Positions 59,920 to 64,000 of a stretch of DNA of 64,000 bases are shown in pieces. The position numbers were made by a program, and so were the translations under genes. Each line of letters starts with the position of its first letter. Positions within the stretch are counted from its first letter, which is position 1. This stretch comes from Watersipora subatra (lineage: Eukaryota > Bryozoa > Gymnolaemata > Cheilostomatida > Watersiporidae), in assembly GCF_963576615.1 (NCBI RefSeq), contig NC_088714.1:46905772-46969771 (forward strand), given 5' to 3'. Under the pieces are notes generated by a model. That model worked only from the letters and a program-made list of their open reading frames with translations. It did not search any database and was not told the origin of the DNA.

Positions 59920-60545
59920 TGAACGCCACCTCTATTTGAACGCTACCTCCATTTGACTGCCGTTTTAACATTATTTGATCATTACGAACCCATAATATTA
60001 ATTGATCAGTAAAAAATTGTACACAAAACTGTATTATAAAGGAATCATTTACATCAATAACACTTAATTCTCTTGTTCAACTCCAAAGCTTTTTGGTTTC
60101 TTTGTTAAAGCGCTAAAATATTGAAAGTAACACAATAAAAAAGTTAATAAATTTCTCAGACTAAAGGTAGATCCCTGTTTAATGCAATCTTGATACTTCG
60201 AAGTACATGCACATTTATATAAAAAATGGTTTACATTTACGATGGTAGATAAACTACTAGTTTTGGGCCAAATGTTATGTTTAGCGAACAAAAGTTTATT
60301 TTTGCCAAAAAATTGTTTGGAAGCCAATATTGACTAGTTCAGCAGTGCAGAAGATAGTTGAAGTCAGAAAACATTGTATTGCAAAACCAGAAGTTTGTTA
60401 CACCAAAAGCAACAACCAGAACGCAGCTATCCTAGCAAGCGAAGCAAATAATTTTGTTTTAAAAAGTCAGTTTGTTTGTTTCTGTATGTAATATAAGTAT
60501 GGTTCGTTTATTTTACCTGTTCATGAATATATATATATTTGTAGC
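59920..60545. repeat. Repeat family C, partial copy
   Basis: Begins AAACCTTTTATTGAACGCC with two ACCTC-ATTTGA units. Its far end (60480-60550) is the reverse complement of 55257-55322 (AACAGGT...AAACGAACCATACTTAT). Confidence 0.5.
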
Positions 60546-60601
60546 ATTAGATCAATTATAAGTACATATATATGTAATTATAATCGTTTAATTATATATA
60601 A

Positions 60602-60640
60602 ATACTAGCTGTATTACCCGACTTTGCTTGGGTAATATAA
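60602..60640. repeat. CTAGCTGTATTACCCG interspersed repeat end
   Basis: TACTAGCTGTATTACCCGAC...GGGTAATA after a TA tract. This motif is widespread at the ends of interspersed repeats in invertebrate genomes (from memory). Confidence 0.45.
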
Positions 60641-60764
60641 AAGTATTTGCACAGAAAATTGATTTGTATTTAACATGTAACAACGTTTGCCATTCTAACT
60701 TTCAAACTACATACCGTGAGAGAAGTTTTTTGCATAGTTGAAAAATTTAAGAGAAAATAGTATT

Positions 60765-60827
60765 CAATGGACTAAATATTAAGTTTTGACTAAATATTAA
60801 GTTTTGAACTTAATATTTAGTCCATTG
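60765..60827. repeat. Perfect 21-bp inverted repeat plus direct repeat
   Basis: CAATGGACTAAATATTAAGT(T) at 60765-60785 and its complement at 60807-60827. The loop contains a second direct copy of GACTAAATATTAAGTTTT. Confidence 0.85.
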
Positions 60828-62054
60828 GAATTGAGTCGAGCTATGCAAAAGTACCTGCAAATCCAACTCAAATTACACTACATAAATCCATCCATCAGAG
60901 AAGATTTCAGCACAGATGGCAACAGGCCTATGACGTATTCAATATGTTCTGCAAATCATGTTTTGCATTGTCTTCAACAATATTACTTTATTGTATAATT
61001 TTTACAAGCCAAAAAACTTTCGTCGCAGCATAAAGTTGTTATTAAATCATACATCCAAGTCGTGGCTATTCACATAGTTTCATGTCATGTAATAGGACAA
61101 ATTAATCTACTGCAGCAAAATCAAACAAATTATACTATGGTTTGAGCAGCACACATTCGTGTCTCTCTTTCCCATTTATGGCAGTTTCCAGATCAACACG
61201 ACTGCTCCGCTAGTGAACCACATGAACATCCTGTAACAATAAAACAAATGTCATTCATATATACGTCGTTCTAACGCGTATCTACTAAAAGCTTTAAATT
61301 TGAGAGCTAGATAGATTGCGAGTGTAAATTTCAAAATGAATAAATGTTTAACAAAAGCATAAATACGCAAAGACAACAATTCGAAACTTTATTTCTGAGA
61401 GTTGAAGATGAGCATTGATCAATCGATGTTCCTCACTTTCGACAAGTGAGAAATGAATATAAATTCTAATCATAAATCTAATTTACTAGCTAAAAATGCC
61501 AAAGAAAATTTTAAGCATATGATATAGCTAGATGAAACGATAAAAGGTTGTGAAACAATAATTCGGTTAGAAAAGTTATAACTTTACTTATTAGTAGATG
61601 TATTCATGAGTAATAAAATTATTACCGTTAGTTTAGAATATATGCAAAGGATACTCATAGTTAAAGATAATTTTACTTCCATTCTCCTATCTTTCTCTGC
61701 AGCATAACACTGTTGACGCCTGTCAGCTCTAACCATAACCTGTTTACCCCAATCTTTAATCACCGGACGCTCAGAAAACTTTGAGTCACCTTCGCATTGT
61801 TACAATTCTTTTGTTCGTCAATAAAAGGTGTCAATGCAGTAACTCAGTAAATTAATGATGTCAATTAAATATCGATGTCGATGCACGTAGCTAGTAGAAT
61901 CTACTACTAGTCAATGCGTGTGACTAACTAGTAATAGAGTAAGATCCCTAATAACCAGAATCTTCAAAATCACAGACAAACCATTTACGAGCTATAATAT
62001 TTAATATGATCTATATAAAAATTTTGTGCTGATGATTGGCTAATGAAGAGATCT
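60828..62054. other. No gene seen
   Basis: The frame at 60804-60998 includes the hairpin arm and has no motif. Confidence 0.45.
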
Positions 62055-62125
62055 TATTTCAGATATATATTATATATATATTATATAATATATATAGATA
62101 CAGATATATATTATATATCTTATAT
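62055..62125. repeat. TA-rich tract
   Basis: TATATA runs immediately before the acceptor of the next exon. Confidence 0.8.
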
Positions 62126-62130
62126 TTCAG

Positions 62131-62223
62131 ATGTATCACTCGTTACAACAGTAATGAAGCACTTGCTCAAATCTGAGCTTTTTAAAAAATGGCCTTATTT
62201 AAACGCAAATACCTCTGCACAAG
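62131..62223 (+). CDS. Candidate internal exon, unknown gene
   Basis: 93 bp between CTTATATTTCAG and GTTAGT. The only open frame starts after 2 nt: VSLVTTVMKHLLKSELF, then KKWPYLNANTSAQ, ending in phase 1. Well-balanced composition. No neighbouring exon was identified within the window. The gene probably continues in long introns or beyond the edge. Confidence 0.4.
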
Positions 62224-64000
62224 GTTAGTCTACAAAGACAAAAATGACATCAAATTGTAGCTGATGTTTTAGCCTTTTATTGGTCTTAATTTCATTGAAA
62301 TGACCTTTATGACACAACCACATCTTTAACAATCAAGATTACCTCAACTGAAACCAGTATTTTCTCTGTTACAAAAATTAAACTTTTAGAGCATCCATCT
62401 AAATAGCATTGAACACTGTACCATCTGCACAGTTTTATTTTTATAATTATTAGCATATTGAAAAAAACAAGAGCCTTTTAACATTGCTTTTTTATCTAAG
62501 CATGTCTCAATTGTACTGAATGCGTTCACTTTCTGTTTTAAAAAATTGACATTGTACATTCTTTGTCATTCCGTGTTGTTTACCCTCTATAATTTTCCAA
62601 AAGTAATTTTTAGTAAAACTGATCATAGATAAACTCCTACTTTCCAATTAAACTTGTTTATTATTTTAGTTATTCTTATTGCTCTAGCTAGCTAGAAAAT
62701 ACTTGCATCAATTTGAACAGAGTCATATATCTTAAAGCTAACAATCAGAGTATTGAGGAAACATTAGGTAAACAATCAGTTGTTACTTGGTGAAATAAAT
62801 GTAGACATGTTTTATGCCTCTTCCAGCATGCCTTGTTCTTGTCTTTTTCGATCATATTCTGCTTCAGGTGTTCATAGTGATGGTTCACAATTACTTTGCC
62901 AGAAATAGCTATTGTTATTGTTACACTGACTGAAAATATAAAGTGAGTCTTTTAATCTCAACTATATTTACTGTAAACAGCAAATTTATTGTTATTGAGA
63001 TTCGATTCTGTACCATGTTTTGATCGTAGTACATCCCATACTCATTAAAACACGCAAAGTAAAAACATTAACAGAAAATACTATTGGTCTACTTATTATA
63101 GGAAAAAAGAGAAGCATTTATGCTCCAAAAAGCCATCAAAAAGTTAATTTTTAGGTTATACTTGGTAATTGTCTCTTTACTCATAGTAGAAATGTTCTTA
63201 CAATGAAGTAATTTCTTTCAACAACTAAATGATATGCATATTATCTAGTGCATAAATTGGCAGCTAAATGAGACAGACGTCCAACTTATGTACATGTAGA
63301 TAATCATAGCCTTGCAGTTATTCCAGAGCAAACGCATAGACTATAATCTTGACCTAGATTATTAAGGGCAGATTAACTGGTTTCTTAAACAGCCACTTGC
63401 AAATTAGCTGATTTCAAATTATACTAGCAATCCTGGGTCTTACTGGTAGTGCTAGATGGATTATTAAAGTAAATGTGTTAATATAGAAACATGCATGTCA
63501 GTAACTTTTGCATGACTTATTTACCATATGCCGACCAATATATAGATAATATCACTCACAAAGCTGTAAGCCATAAGATCAAGGTGATTCTAAATGTTAG
63601 GAATTGTCAAACCATCTTTTGCACCTCTTTTATTGCTGGGTTTGCTGTGAGTTAGTAAATTTCTGAAGAGACAACAATGTAGCCAAGCCTCTTGCAGTTC
63701 TTATATCACCTCTTCATCCTTCATGGAAGTTGTCAAGCTAATAATAAATGGGCGACGTTCCTGGAGTTTTAAAGGGGCGTATGTGGAGTCCTATGTGTAA
63801 AATTTGACACACCAACTTTGACCCTTCATAAAGCTACAAGTATTTATCGACTAAGTAAAGATCTTCAGTACTATAATTCAATGTGTCATAAATAACAAAT
63901 GTTAGCCTTAAAACTGATTGGTCATTAGCATTACATCATTTTCCACCATATTGAAATTGTTGGCTTCAGTAGGAATGTGATGGTCTCTGATCTACCTGTA
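62224..64000. other. No gene seen
   Basis: AT-rich sequence with no supported exon or repeat. Confidence 0.5.

Overview
This is a metazoan nuclear window: AT-rich, intron-bearing, with no operons, rRNA or complete tRNA gene. It is dominated by transposable elements of many classes. A marine invertebrate, probably a lophotrochozoan such as a bryozoan or mollusc, fits the expanded RING/B-box genes and the mix of R2-type LINE, hAT, Tc1, PIF/Harbinger-like, TTAA-type and Ty3-like elements. That taxon is inference only.

Layout. 0.6-6.7 kb: three related RING-finger exons and a B-box exon of a TRIM-like family. The middle RING exon is split between its sixth and seventh zinc ligands by a 4.2-kb LTR retrotransposon with a 4-bp target duplication. 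This element has gag and a second unknown ORF but no recognisable pol. 6.9-8.95 kb: a broken LINE with reverse transcriptase, CCHC knuckle and restriction-like endonuclease, running into a TA microsatellite. 10-14.3 kb: three copies of a ~500-bp dispersed repeat. 16.1-19.7 kb: two copies of one transposase-like gene facing opposite ways as a large inverted repeat. They are associated with ~400-bp terminal sequences next to TTAA; a small relative lies at 43.1-44.0 kb. 21.0-21.7 kb: a MITE with perfect 22-bp ends.

26.9-33.5 kb: a ~3-kb segment is tandemly duplicated. Each copy carries the same MITE family at a different place, so each copy supplies the other's empty site. The unit holds a 57-bp candidate coding exon. 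36.1-37.4 kb: a small secreted-peptide gene candidate with a TATA box, disturbed by a Tc1-like element. 37.7-48.9 kb: phase-compatible exons of a conserved-looking plus-strand gene that I cannot name, ending in a stop and polyadenylation signal. Its introns hold a minisatellite, MITEs, hairpins and a solo LTR nested in a pogo/Tc1-type MITE. 50.9-54.0 kb: a full-length but dead hAT element with BED finger and 8-bp target duplication. 54.6-60.5 kb: an unclassified repeat family and a decayed propeller-like C-terminal end of the TRIM-like family. A single candidate exon lies at 62.1 kb.

The genes do not form a pathway. The story is of host exons being duplicated, split and re-terminated by mobile elements. 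Several near-perfect inverted repeats are also present. Family calls rest on motifs read by eye, and coordinates of repeat borders are approximate unless a target duplication is given.
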